Assembly: GCF_041537905.1 (NCBI RefSeq)
Contig: NZ_JBGRUO010000001.1
Coordinates: 1-64,000 of the forward strand
Direction of reading: 5' to 3'
DNA from: Ruegeria_C sp041537905
GTDB taxonomy: Bacteria > Pseudomonadota > Alphaproteobacteria > Rhodobacterales > Rhodobacteraceae
DNA: 64,000 bases
Shown here: piece after piece, positions 52,378 to 59,777 of the stretch
How the letters are laid out: each line of letters begins with the position of its first letter
How positions within the stretch are numbered: position 1 is the first letter of the stretch
The notes under the pieces: generated by a model
Told to the model about the DNA's origin: nothing
What the model saw: only the letters and a program-made list of their open reading frames with translations
The model's database searches: none
Program-made: the position numbers and the translations under genes

Positions 52378-53592
52378 ATGAAGGGAAAAACACTGGTTGT
52401 CGGCGCGGGCGGCGTATCCCACGCGGCTGTGCACAAGATGGCGATGAATTCCGACATCTTCACCGAAATCACTCTGGCCAGCCGAACCAAGTCGAAATGC
52501 GACGCCATCGCGGCGGCGGTGAAAGAGCGCGTCGGCGTCGAGATCAAGACCGCCGCGCTCGATGCCTATGACGTCTCTGCCACCGTCGCCTTGATCCGCG
52601 AAACCGGGGCCGAAATCCTCGTGAACCTCGCCCTGCCCTATCAGGATCTGGTGCTGATGGATGCCTGTCTTGAGGCGGGCTGCCACTATCTGGACACCGC
52701 CAATTACGAACCCGAAGACGTGGCCAAGTTCGAATATCACTGGCAATGGGCCTATCAGGACCGCTTCAAAGAGGCCGGTCTGACCGCCATTCTCGGCTCG
52801 GGCTTTGATCCCGGTGTCACCTCGGTCTTTGCCACATGGCTCAAGAAACACAAGCTCGACACGATCCGCCAGATCGATGTGCTGGACGCCAATGGCGGCA
52901 GCAACGACCAGGAATTTGCCACCAATTTCAACCCCGAGATCAACCTACGCGAGGTTCTGGCCGAGGTCCGTCACTGGGAAAACGGCGCCTGGCAGACCAG
53001 CCCGGCCATGACCACCAAGGTCGAATACGACTTTCCCGCCATCGGCCCCAAGAACATGTACCAGATGTATCACGAGGAACTGGAATCGCTTACGACCCAC
53101 TTCCCCGAGATCGAGCGCGCCCGTTTCTGGATGACCTTCGGGGACGCCTATATCATGCACGCCAAAGTGCTTGAGAATGTCGGCATGACCCGCATCGATC
53201 CGGTGATGCATGACGGCAAGGAAATCATTCCGATCCAGTTCCTGAAAACCCTGCTGCCCGATCCCGGTGATCTGGGCGCGGAAACCAAGGGCAAGGCCTG
53301 TATCGGCGATATCGCCACGGGTCAGGCCAAGGACGGCTCGGGCGAAAAGACCTATTACATCTACAACATCTGCGATCACGAGGAATGTTATGCCGAGGTG
53401 GGCAGCCAGGCGGTCAGCTATACCACCGGGGTCCCGGCCATGATCGGCGCGGCGCAGGTGCTAAAAGGCAACTGGGTGCAACCGGGCGTCTGGAACATGG
53501 AACAGCTCGACCCGGATGATTTCATGGACATGCTCAACACCCATGGGCTGCCCTGGCAGGTCCACGAACTCGACGGCCCGGTGAATTTCTGA
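52378..53592 (+). CDS. carboxynorspermidine synthase (saccharopine dehydrogenase family)
   Basis: 404 residues. NADPH-binding VVGAGGVSHAAVHKMA at residues 6-21, LDAYDVSATVALIRETGAEILVNLALPYQDL, LGSGFDPGVTSVFATW. CASDH condenses putrescine (or diaminopropane) with aspartate semialdehyde to carboxyspermidine (or carboxynorspermidine). With the decarboxylase downstream it forms the S-adenosylmethionine-independent route to spermidine. AAGAGG precedes the ATG. Confidence 0.93.
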   Translation: MKGKTLVVGAGGVSHAAVHKMAMNSDIFTEITLASRTKSKCDAIAAAVKERVGVEIKTAALDAYDVSATVALIRETGAEILVNLALPYQDLVLMDACLEAGCHYLDTANYEPEDVAKFEYHWQWAYQDRFKEAGLTAILGSGFDPGVTSVFATWLKKHKLDTIRQIDVLDANGGSNDQEFATNFNPEINLREVLAEVRHWENGAWQTSPAMTTKVEYDFPAIGPKNMYQMYHEELESLTTHFPEIERARFWMTFGDAYIMHAKVLENVGMTRIDPVMHDGKEIIPIQFLKTLLPDPGDLGAETKGKACIGDIATGQAKDGSGEKTYYIYNICDHEECYAEVGSQAVSYTTGVPAMIGAAQVLKGNWVQPGVWNMEQLDPDDFMDMLNTHGLPWQVHELDGPVNF

Positions 53593-53644
53593 CACAGGTA
53601 ACGAGGCGTTCGTCCCTTCTTCTTGTTACAAATACGGCAGGGGT

Positions 53645-53663
53645 CCGGGGGCAGCGCCCCCGG
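53645..53663. other. GC-rich hairpin between carboxynorspermidine synthase and decarboxylase genes
   Basis: CCGGGGG (53645-53651) and CCCCCGG (53657-53663) around CAGCG give a very stable stem with no T-run, in the 98-bp gap. Stems of this sequence type recur in Rhodobacterales genomes as I recall; here it may modulate mRNA stability between the two genes. Confidence 0.45.
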
Positions 53664-53690
53664 CCTCTCCACTAAACGGAGACGCCGGAC

Positions 53691-54860
53691 ATGTCCGACA
53701 TGATGACCACACAGGCTGGTGATGCTGGCGCCTTTCGGACCTTCGACCTTTCGCGTGTCCCCTCGCCCTGTTTCGTTGTCGATGAAAAGGCTGTCGAACG
53801 GAACCTGACGATCCTTGCCGATATCGGCACCCGTTCTGGCGCGCATGTTCTCAGCGCGCTCAAGGCGTTTTCCATGTTTGCGCTGGCCCCGCTTGTCCGC
53901 CAACATCTGGGCGGCACCTGCGCCAGCGGCATTTTCGAGGCTCGATTGGGGCGCGAGGAATATGGCGGCGAGGTCGCCACCTTCTGCGCTGGCTACAAGG
54001 ACAGCGATATCGACGAAATCCTCGCCCTGTCCGATCACATCATCTTTAACAGCCCGACCCAGAAGGACCGGTTTCTTGCCCGGGCCCAGTCCGCAGGCGT
54101 GCAGGTCGGGCTGCGCATCAATCCCGAACATTCCGAAGGCGAGGTGCCCAAATACGACCCCTGCGCGCCCTGCTCCCGGCTTGGCACGCCGGTGTCTCGG
54201 CTCACCACTGATACGCTTGCCGGGGTGGACGGGCTGCACATGCACACGCTCTGCGAACAGGGATTCGCGCCTCTGGCACGGACATGGGCGGCGGTGGAAC
54301 CAAAACTCGCCCCGTTCATGGGTAATCTGAAATGGCTGAATTTCGGCGGTGGCCACCATATCACGCGGGATGATTATGACCGCGAGGCGCTGATCACCTT
54401 CATCCGCACAATCCGCGAAAAATACCGCGTTGATGTCTATCTGGAACCCGGCGAAGCGGTGGCGCTGGATGCGGGCATTCTGGTGGGCGAAATCCTCGAC
54501 CTGCCGGTCAATGGCATGGACCTTGCGATCACCGATATCTCGGCCACCTGCCACATGCCCGACGTGATCGAGGCCCCCTACCGCCCGGCGCTGATGGATG
54601 AGGCCGAAACAGGCCATACCTATCGCCTGGGCGGGCCGTCCTGCCTCGCCGGGGATGTGATCGGGGATTACACATGGAACACGCCCCTTCAGGTCGGACA
54701 GCGCTTCGCCTTTCTCGATCAGGCGCATTACTCCATGGTCAAGACCAACACGTTCAACGGCGTCCCCCTGCCCGCCATCGCGCTGTGGAATTCCGAGACC
54801 GACGATCTGCGGGTCGTGAAACAGTTTGGCTATGACGATTTCAAGGAGCGCCTCTCGTGA
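53691..54860 (+). CDS. nspC: carboxynorspermidine decarboxylase
   Basis: 389 residues, alanine-racemase-fold decarboxylase. PLP lysine Lys58 in VLSALKAFSMF, HMHTLCEQ, WLNFGGGHHITRDDYD, YLEPGEAVALDAG, DISATCHMPDVIE. It removes CO2 from carboxyspermidine to give spermidine. Start codons at 53691, 53700 and 53703 are in frame; GGAG at 53678 fits 53691 best. It overlaps the agmatinase gene by four bases. Confidence 0.94.
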   Translation: MSDMMTTQAGDAGAFRTFDLSRVPSPCFVVDEKAVERNLTILADIGTRSGAHVLSALKAFSMFALAPLVRQHLGGTCASGIFEARLGREEYGGEVATFCAGYKDSDIDEILALSDHIIFNSPTQKDRFLARAQSAGVQVGLRINPEHSEGEVPKYDPCAPCSRLGTPVSRLTTDTLAGVDGLHMHTLCEQGFAPLARTWAAVEPKLAPFMGNLKWLNFGGGHHITRDDYDREALITFIRTIREKYRVDVYLEPGEAVALDAGILVGEILDLPVNGMDLAITDISATCHMPDVIEAPYRPALMDEAETGHTYRLGGPSCLAGDVIGDYTWNTPLQVGQRFAFLDQAHYSMVKTNTFNGVPLPAIALWNSETDDLRVVKQFGYDDFKERLS

Positions 54861-55702
54861 GCATCTTTTTGGACAGCGAATTGACCGAGACTGAGCGTGG
54901 CGAGGCCGCCCGGTTCCGGGTGATCCCGGTACCGCTGGAGCGCACGGTATCCTACGGCGCAGGCACCGCGCGCGGCCCCGAGGCGATCATCGAGGCCTCA
55001 AACGAGCTGGAACGGCTTTGCCGGGGTCACGAACCCTGCGCGGCGGGCATCTTCACCGAAACGCCGCTGGACTGCACCGGCGCGCTGCCCGAGATCATGG
55101 ACAGCCTGGCACAACGGGCCGAGGCGGCGCTGCGCGCGGGGGCCATCCCCGTCACGCTGGGTGGCGAGCATTCGCTGACCTATGGCGCTGTGACAGGTGT
55201 GGCGCGCGCCCTGGGCAAGCCGGTAGGCATCGTGCAGATCGACGCTCATGCCGATCTGCGGGTGGCCTATCAGGGCGAAAAACACAGCCATGCCTCGGTC
55301 ATGCATCTGCTGGCCGAAGACGGCGTGCGGCTGGCACAGTTCGGTGTCCGCGCGCTGTGCCAGCAAGAGGCCGAGAGCCGCGCCGCGCATCACGTTTTCT
55401 ACCATGATGCCGAGGATCTGGTGACCCATGACTTCCACCGGGTCGACCTGCCCGAGGACTTCCCCGAGCATGTCTATGTCAGCTTCGATGTGGACGGGCT
55501 CGACCCCTCGCTGATGCCCGCCACCGGCACGCCCGTGCCCGGGGGGCTGGGATACTATCAGGCGCTGCATCTGGTGGAACACGCGCTCAAAGGCCGGACC
55601 TGCGTCGGTTTCGACGTGGTGGAACTGGCCCCTGACGGCAACACGGCCTGGGACTTTACCGCCGCCCAGATCGTCTATCGCCTGATGGCGGCCTGTGGCT
55701 GA
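54857..55702 (+). CDS. speB: agmatinase
   Basis: 281 residues, ureohydrolase family with the binuclear Mn ligands: LGGEHSLTYG, DAHADLRVAY and SFDVDGLDPSLMPATGTPVPGG. It hydrolyses agmatine to putrescine and urea. Four-base overlap with nspC; together with speA it supplies putrescine to the carboxyspermidine branch. Convergent with the minus-strand toxin-like gene. Confidence 0.93.
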   Translation: MSIFLDSELTETERGEAARFRVIPVPLERTVSYGAGTARGPEAIIEASNELERLCRGHEPCAAGIFTETPLDCTGALPEIMDSLAQRAEAALRAGAIPVTLGGEHSLTYGAVTGVARALGKPVGIVQIDAHADLRVAYQGEKHSHASVMHLLAEDGVRLAQFGVRALCQQEAESRAAHHVFYHDAEDLVTHDFHRVDLPEDFPEHVYVSFDVDGLDPSLMPATGTPVPGGLGYYQALHLVEHALKGRTCVGFDVVELAPDGNTAWDFTAAQIVYRLMAACG

Positions 55703-55706
55703 GACC

Positions 55707-55731
55707 TGCAGGAAGTAGGCGGGTTCCTGCA
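55707..55731. terminator. hairpin between convergent speB and the Panacea partner gene
   Basis: TGCAGGAA (55707-55714) and TTCCTGCA (55724-55731) form a perfect 8-bp stem with a 9-nt loop, located between the two stops. No T-run on either strand, so it may end transcription only weakly or protect 3' ends. Confidence 0.4.
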
Positions 55732-55746
55732 AACCCTGATCTGCTG

Positions 55747-56196
55747 TCAGGTATGTTTCTTGTGTGATGAGCAGACCAGATGGTCCGGATCATACCACAG
55801 CACCCGCAGATAATGGTGACGCGCCACCCCAAAGACTCGCGCCTTGCCAGTCAACCGGAAGGAATAGAGCGCATCCAGATCGTCCAGTTCCAGTTCGATC
55901 AACCTGTGCTGCGCCGCTTTCGACAGGTGCTCAAGCGGGATCGCATGGCAGCCCGCCGCCGAAAGATCCGCTTCGGACATCACCTCAAACCCAGCCAGCT
56001 TTTCGACAGCGGCCTTGTAATGCGCGGGGTCGGTGAGGTTCGACCAGGCAAACGGTCCGCCCCGGTCCACCGCATTGAACCGCCAGGCCAGAACCGCGCC
56101 ATGGAAACTGGGGGGATGGGCATAAAGCGCCGCTTTTGCGGCAATCGGGTCTTTGGCGAATTTGGGGTGTTTGTGCTTCTTTGCCATGATCGTCAC
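55747..56196 (-). CDS. putative toxin partner of a Panacea-type antitoxin
   Basis: 149 residues if started at GTG 56196, which overlaps the antitoxin stop (GTGA); ATG at 56187 (MAKKHKHPKFA) is an alternative. Lys/His-rich start, central ELDDLDALYSFRLTGKARVFGV and C-terminal HHYLRVLWYDPDHLVC. The last block resembles ends of small endoribonuclease-type toxins, but I cannot name the family. Being downstream and coupled to a Panacea gene, a toxin role is inferred. Confidence 0.65.
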   Translation of the reverse strand: MTIMAKKHKHPKFAKDPIAAKAALYAHPPSFHGAVLAWRFNAVDRGGPFAWSNLTDPAHYKAAVEKLAGFEVMSEADLSAAGCHAIPLEHLSKAAQHRLIELELDDLDALYSFRLTGKARVFGVARHHYLRVLWYDPDHLVCSSHKKHT

Positions 56197-56621
56197 AGCC
56201 CGCCGTAATAGTCGGCCATCGCCGTTTGGGTGATCTCCTGGCTGGCCCGATGGTCATGATCCATACCCGCGCGGGCGTTCCGCCAAGGTGCCTCGACATG
56301 GGTCAGATGGCTTAGCCATTGCGCGGATTTCGCACCATAGAAGCCCAGCACGGTTTCGATCGTGCCGATCTGATCCGACGTCAGATTGCCGGGATCGCCG
56401 ACGATGTCGTCCGCTGTCAGGGTGAACCTGCCCCGGTGCACATGGTAAAGCACGGGCACCACCGGGCCGTTGGCCCATGCCTCGACCCGCGCGTCAAACA
56501 GCGGCGCATCATGCCAGACGAGATGCCAGGCCTGACCGTAATAGACGAGCTTTTGCAGCTTCATCGCGCTCATCGGGCCTGCAAGGTGCAGGATGAGCTT
56601 GGAGACATCGAAAACAGACAT
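56193..56621 (-). CDS. Panacea (SocA/GepA-like, DUF4065) antitoxin
   Basis: 142 residues from the ATG at 56621. MSAMKLQKLVYYGQAWHLVW, then PLFDARVEAWANGPVVPVLYHVHRG and ETVLGFYGAKSAQWLSHLTHVEAPW are the hallmark blocks of the Panacea domain, found in antitoxins paired with many unrelated toxins and in SocA of Caulobacter. The upstream frame extension to 56696 has no conserved sequence. It forms a two-gene unit with the next gene. Confidence 0.88.
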   Translation of the reverse strand: MSVFDVSKLILHLAGPMSAMKLQKLVYYGQAWHLVWHDAPLFDARVEAWANGPVVPVLYHVHRGRFTLTADDIVGDPGNLTSDQIGTIETVLGFYGAKSAQWLSHLTHVEAPWRNARAGMDHDHRASQEITQTAMADYYGGL

Positions 56622-56808
56622 TGCACACCCATCTTGGGACCCGGATGCGCCATCAGTAATACAGGCCCAGCCCGGCACCAAGAGGGCGTGCCACACCGCC
56701 GTTCGTCACGCGCTCAGATCGTTCCGGTCTGATCCAGGCTGATGAGCAGGCTGACCCCAACCGCCGAGGTTGCTACACTGCCCAAGGCATCCCAACCAGT
56801 TCACTATC

Positions 56809-57087
56809 CGCGCACAGGTGCCGGCAGGTAACAAGACAGAGCTATCCAAGATAGTGAGTGGATTTAGCGACTGGATGTTTTTGATCACGCGGGCGTTGAC
56901 GGCGCGTCGCTACAGAACTGGTGGCTGATCGACTTACGGGCGTTCAGGGCCGCTCTCATCCGTCTTGGAGCTAACGGCAGCTTCATTCGTGCGGGCGATA
57001 AGTGGAATCCGGATGGGACTTGCTTCAAGTGGTTCGATATCCTGTCGTCCCAAAATGATCCGCCGTTGGTTGTGACGCGAGCGTGAG
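56809..57087 (+). pseudogene. 3' remnant of an unidentified gene with a frameshift at a T5 tract
   Basis: Frame from ~56809 encodes RAQVPAGNKTELSKIVSGF then SDWMF; at TTTTT (56878-56882) the sense continues in another frame as DHAGVDGASLQNWWLIDLRA, ending after FKWFDILSSQNDPPLVVTRA at the TGA 57085-57087. Adding one T would join them (DWMFFDHAG). Each part is free of obvious low complexity and looks protein-like, but no start codon or full domain is visible. I do not recognise the family. Confidence 0.35.
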
Positions 57088-57214
57088 AGCGGAACAGTTT
57101 TTTTGCTCGACCGTGACCCACTTCACATACGGCCAGCAGCGTATTGGGCCACGCTGGAATCGTTAAGTGGTTACGTCAGTAAAACGTTGGTTCAATAGTT
57201 TCCCCAAAAAGGAT

Positions 57215-57249
57215 ACGGGCACGCAACAGGCCGTGCCCGTTCTCTTTTT
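57215..57249. terminator. intrinsic terminator, likely bidirectional
   Basis: ACGGGCACG (57215-57223) pairs perfectly with CGTGCCCGT (57232-57240) over an 8-nt loop; TTCTCTTTTT follows on the plus strand and TCCTTTTTGG on the minus strand. On the minus strand it would have ended the transcript of the original tRNA-Trp; on the plus strand it would end any transcript through the gene remnant. Confidence 0.75.
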
Positions 57250-57451
57250 GCGAGGCGCGTTGGTGCGGGACGCCAGGCACCGCACAGCGGAGATTGCGTC
57301 AAGTGACCGGATGGCTTTGTGGCCGGTGCCCTACCCCGTCCAAGACGTGACCGGCAGCCCCGATTCACGCTGTTTTTCCGCAAAACGCACAAAAAACGCA
57401 CAGACACCGGTGCCGACAATCCGTAGGTTACGTGTAAGTGGCTGATTTTAA

Positions 57452-57501
57452 TGGCAGGGGCAGCAGGGTTCGAACCCGCGACCTACGGTTTTGGAGACCG
57501 C
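57452..57501 (-). tRNA. 3' fragment of tRNA-Trp (CCA anticodon); prophage attachment site attL
   Basis: Read on the minus strand the 50 nt give an intact anticodon arm (stem GCGGT/ACCGT, loop CTCCAAA with anticodon CCA), variable loop, T arm (GCGGG-TTCGAAC-CCTGC), 3' acceptor strand and encoded CCA end. The D arm and 5' acceptor strand are missing and the sequence turns unrelated at 57502. A truncated 3' half with phage genes beside it is the standard scar of tRNA-targeted integration; the intact gene should lie at the far prophage end. Confidence 0.85.
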
Positions 57502-57644
57502 TAAGGATTGTTGAATTTACTAGACTTTATCTCCAACCGGGCAAAAAGGGCACCCATATAGAACAAAGAGTTACAGGCGTTTTCCCAACCGAAAACGGTG
57601 TCTTTTCCATTGCCCGACTCGCAAATGTTCCCCATATGTTCTGA

Positions 57645-57827
57645 ATGCCGCTTGTCGTATACTTCCACTGTGTCTGCGGGCACTCGAAAGGGTTTGAAGA
57701 CCCGGAGCTTGTGAGGAGGTTCAAGGAAATGACCTTGCCAAGGGCGCGGTGTACCCGGTGCGGGCGTGAGAGCTTCAGTAAAACTATGTCTTGGAGGGCA
57801 ACTTGTTTGAACGAGGGCGACGAGTAG
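57645..57827 (+). CDS. small zinc-ribbon-like protein, unknown function
   Basis: 60 residues with two cysteine pairs (FHCVCGHSKGF and ARCTRCGRESF) spaced like a zinc ribbon. No clear ribosome site before the ATG at 57645. It is the only plus-strand gene of the prophage part, next to the attachment site, and overlaps the end of the following minus-strand gene by 44 bp. Could be a small phage regulator or not expressed. Confidence 0.45.
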   Translation: MPLVVYFHCVCGHSKGFEDPELVRRFKEMTLPRARCTRCGRESFSKTMSWRATCLNEGDE

Positions 57828-58080
57828 CCGCCTCCCCGCCACACGCTGCATATCCCGCAATGTCAATGAATGAGTCTTCGTGATTGGGGTTTGACTTGAC
57901 GCGCGCTGCCTTCAACAGGACCATCAGCATTGATACGTCAACCGATGTGATATCAACGCCAAGATAGGCGGTCCAAAGGCCAGCAATGCGACCAAAGTTA
58001 TCTTCCATGTCGCCATGGTCCGCTGCGCGGTCTTTGGTGACGTATTCGGTTGCTGTGCTGAGAATTTCGGCTCGGTTCAT
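57784..58080 (-). CDS. DUF6378 phage protein
   Basis: 98 residues. The blocks TATEYVTKDRAADHGDMEDNF, LWTAYLGVDITSVDVSMLMVLLKAARV and DSFIDIAGYAACGGE match the phage-borne DUF6378 family, function unknown. The start overlaps the metallophosphoesterase stop by four bases. Confidence 0.8.
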   Translation of the reverse strand: MNRAEILSTATEYVTKDRAADHGDMEDNFGRIAGLWTAYLGVDITSVDVSMLMVLLKAARVKSNPNHEDSFIDIAGYAACGGEAATRRPRSNKLPSKT

Positions 58081-59198
58081 GCTACTCTTTCAATCGGGTC
58101 TAAGGCCCTGAGAACAAGGCCGTCGGTTTTGTCGAATGTCAGGGATTGCAACGCTCGTCTCGCCCCGTACCCCATGCTTGCTGCATAGGCGTCAGGTGGG
58201 CAGAAGGCGCGCAAGGACTCCCAGCGAAGCGGCCCAACGTCCTTGGCCTGATCGTGGTGTACGTGGCCTGTGAGGGCGTATCTGTGGCGTGTAGATGACC
58301 AGAACTCGCAAACGTCGCTGAGATACAGGGCGAGCTGCTGGGGTTTCGCTTTATCCCCATGGTGAGCGAAAATCGCGCTGCGTCCCCACCGGTGCATGAA
58401 CAGGTCGCGCGGTGTCTTCTCTATCTCAACCCGGCTGTGTTCCCGGTAGCGTTCGGCAATGGCAAAACTGAGAACCAAGTGGGAGTGCTCATCATGGTTG
58501 CCGCGCATGACGCGCACAATCACACGAGCGTGCTTGGCCAGCAGGTATTGAATCATGGCGTCGATTATCTCGATACCATTGTCCAGAACCTTCCAGAGCC
58601 GGGTGTCCACGTCCAGCTTGTGCTTTGATTGGGGGGTCTCTGCCCTGTTGTCGTCTGCGTGCAGGGTGTCTCCGGGCAGCAGGAGCACCGCTGTGTCCGA
58701 CGCTGGGGTTAGCGCCATGACCTTCGCAAAGGCATAGGCCACGTCCCTGTCGGCTTCCTTGAGGCTGTAATCAGCCCCGCCCGTCTCTTTGCCCCACGCC
58801 AACATCCCGTAGTGCAGGTCCATGACGGGGTAGACGGTGCAAAGGTCAGACATGACCTGTGACGGTGGGTCTATGTTGGGGGCTACAGACAGCCCCTCAA
58901 ATGCGCCCCTGACGCTCTCAATAATTTCTTCCGGTGCCGGAGCTTCCGCCTTCCAGAACACACTATCCCGTGACCCGTCGTCGTGCTGTATAACGCGCCA
59001 GCCATGCTTGGCCGTGCCGATATCAAGGCCGCTGACCGCTATGGCCGATTTCTGGCCTTCAGGGGCGTCTTCCCACCGCTTAGCCGAATCCAGGCGCGAC
59101 CTAAGCGTTGAACGGCTGACACCAAGCGCTGCCGCCGCCGCCCGTTGGCTGCCATGGATGCGCATTGCATCCACCGCCTCCTGCTGCTTGGGGGTCAT
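58077..59198 (-). CDS. phage metallophosphoesterase with N-terminal helix-turn-helix
   Basis: 373 residues. Residues ~3-40 look like a transposase/terminase-small-type HTH (QRAAAAALGVSRSTLRSRL). After a linker, calcineurin-like motifs appear: MDLHYG, LLLPGDTLHADDN, MRGNHDEHS, AHHGDK and LTGHVHHD, which bind two metals. Possible roles are nucleic-acid or nucleotide phosphatase. It lies 3 bp after the secreted small protein gene. Confidence 0.85.
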   Translation of the reverse strand: MTPKQQEAVDAMRIHGSQRAAAAALGVSRSTLRSRLDSAKRWEDAPEGQKSAIAVSGLDIGTAKHGWRVIQHDDGSRDSVFWKAEAPAPEEIIESVRGAFEGLSVAPNIDPPSQVMSDLCTVYPVMDLHYGMLAWGKETGGADYSLKEADRDVAYAFAKVMALTPASDTAVLLLPGDTLHADDNRAETPQSKHKLDVDTRLWKVLDNGIEIIDAMIQYLLAKHARVIVRVMRGNHDEHSHLVLSFAIAERYREHSRVEIEKTPRDLFMHRWGRSAIFAHHGDKAKPQQLALYLSDVCEFWSSTRHRYALTGHVHHDQAKDVGPLRWESLRAFCPPDAYAASMGYGARRALQSLTFDKTDGLVLRALDPIERVA

Positions 59199-59201
59199 GG
59201 C

Positions 59202-59495
59202 TTACGCAGGGTCCCCGTCCACCAGCGCTTCGCTCAGCCCCTCATAGGACTGGCCGGAAGCAACCAGACAGGTCATCCCGTTGGGCAGCGTGACGGTGAT
59301 GGTCCAGGTCCCGGTGTCATCCGAGGCAAAGACCTCCATCACCGAGCCTTGCTGCACCAGCCCGATGCCACGGCGGCTTTCGCCGTATTTTTCGGACAGC
59401 CGGTCCAGCACCACATCCCGAGGGGCGCAGTTTTGCGTTTGCGCACTCACCTGAGTCGCCAAAAGGGCCACCGCAGCGGTTGCTAGGAGTTTCAT
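59202..59495 (-). CDS. small secreted phage-borne protein
   Basis: 97 residues from the ATG at 59495, which follows AAGGAGA. Signal peptide ~1-19 (AAVALLATQVSAQ), then CAPRDVVLDRLSEKYGESRR and TWTITVTLPNGMTCLVASGQ with two cysteines. I have seen this pattern in alphaproteobacterial hypothetical proteins of phage and host; function unknown. Confidence 0.75.
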   Translation of the reverse strand: MKLLATAAVALLATQVSAQTQNCAPRDVVLDRLSEKYGESRRGIGLVQQGSVMEVFASDDTGTWTITVTLPNGMTCLVASGQSYEGLSEALVDGDPA

Positions 59496-59506
59496 GGGTG
59501 GTCTCC

Positions 59507-59776
59507 TTATTGATCGATGACGAAGATGTTCATGGAACGGTCGTCGGTGCGCCCGCCTGCTGTCGTAATCCGGCAAGTGACGCGGTAGGTCCGTCCCGCA
59601 ATACCGCCAGAAAGCCAAACCGTGACGATGTTCGCCGTATGACTGGATGAATCGACTGCCAAGCCAGAGGTTGGCAGGATCGAGTGACTTGCAATACTAT
59701 CGCTGTACTCCGTCATCTCGTCCGACCAGTCGAAGTAATAGTCCAAAATGGCGTCTGGGTCTTTTGGGTCGGGCAT
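59507..59776 (-). CDS. phage fiber-tail adaptor-like protein
   Basis: 89 residues. DPDAILDYYFDWSDEMTEY at the N-terminus followed by an Ig-like beta domain (AGRTYRVTCRITTAGGRTDDR) is the layout of small phage fiber-tail adaptor proteins. One base separates it from the tail repeat protein gene, consistent with a structural role. Confidence 0.75.
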   Translation of the reverse strand: MPDPKDPDAILDYYFDWSDEMTEYSDSIASHSILPTSGLAVDSSSHTANIVTVWLSGGIAGRTYRVTCRITTAGGRTDDRSMNIFVIDQ

Positions 59777-59777
59777 G

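Noticed and set aside
57438..57644. 68-codon frame spanning the tRNA-Trp fragment
   Set aside because: It reads through the tRNA remnant and into the phage side; composition and lack of a ribosome site argue against a gene.
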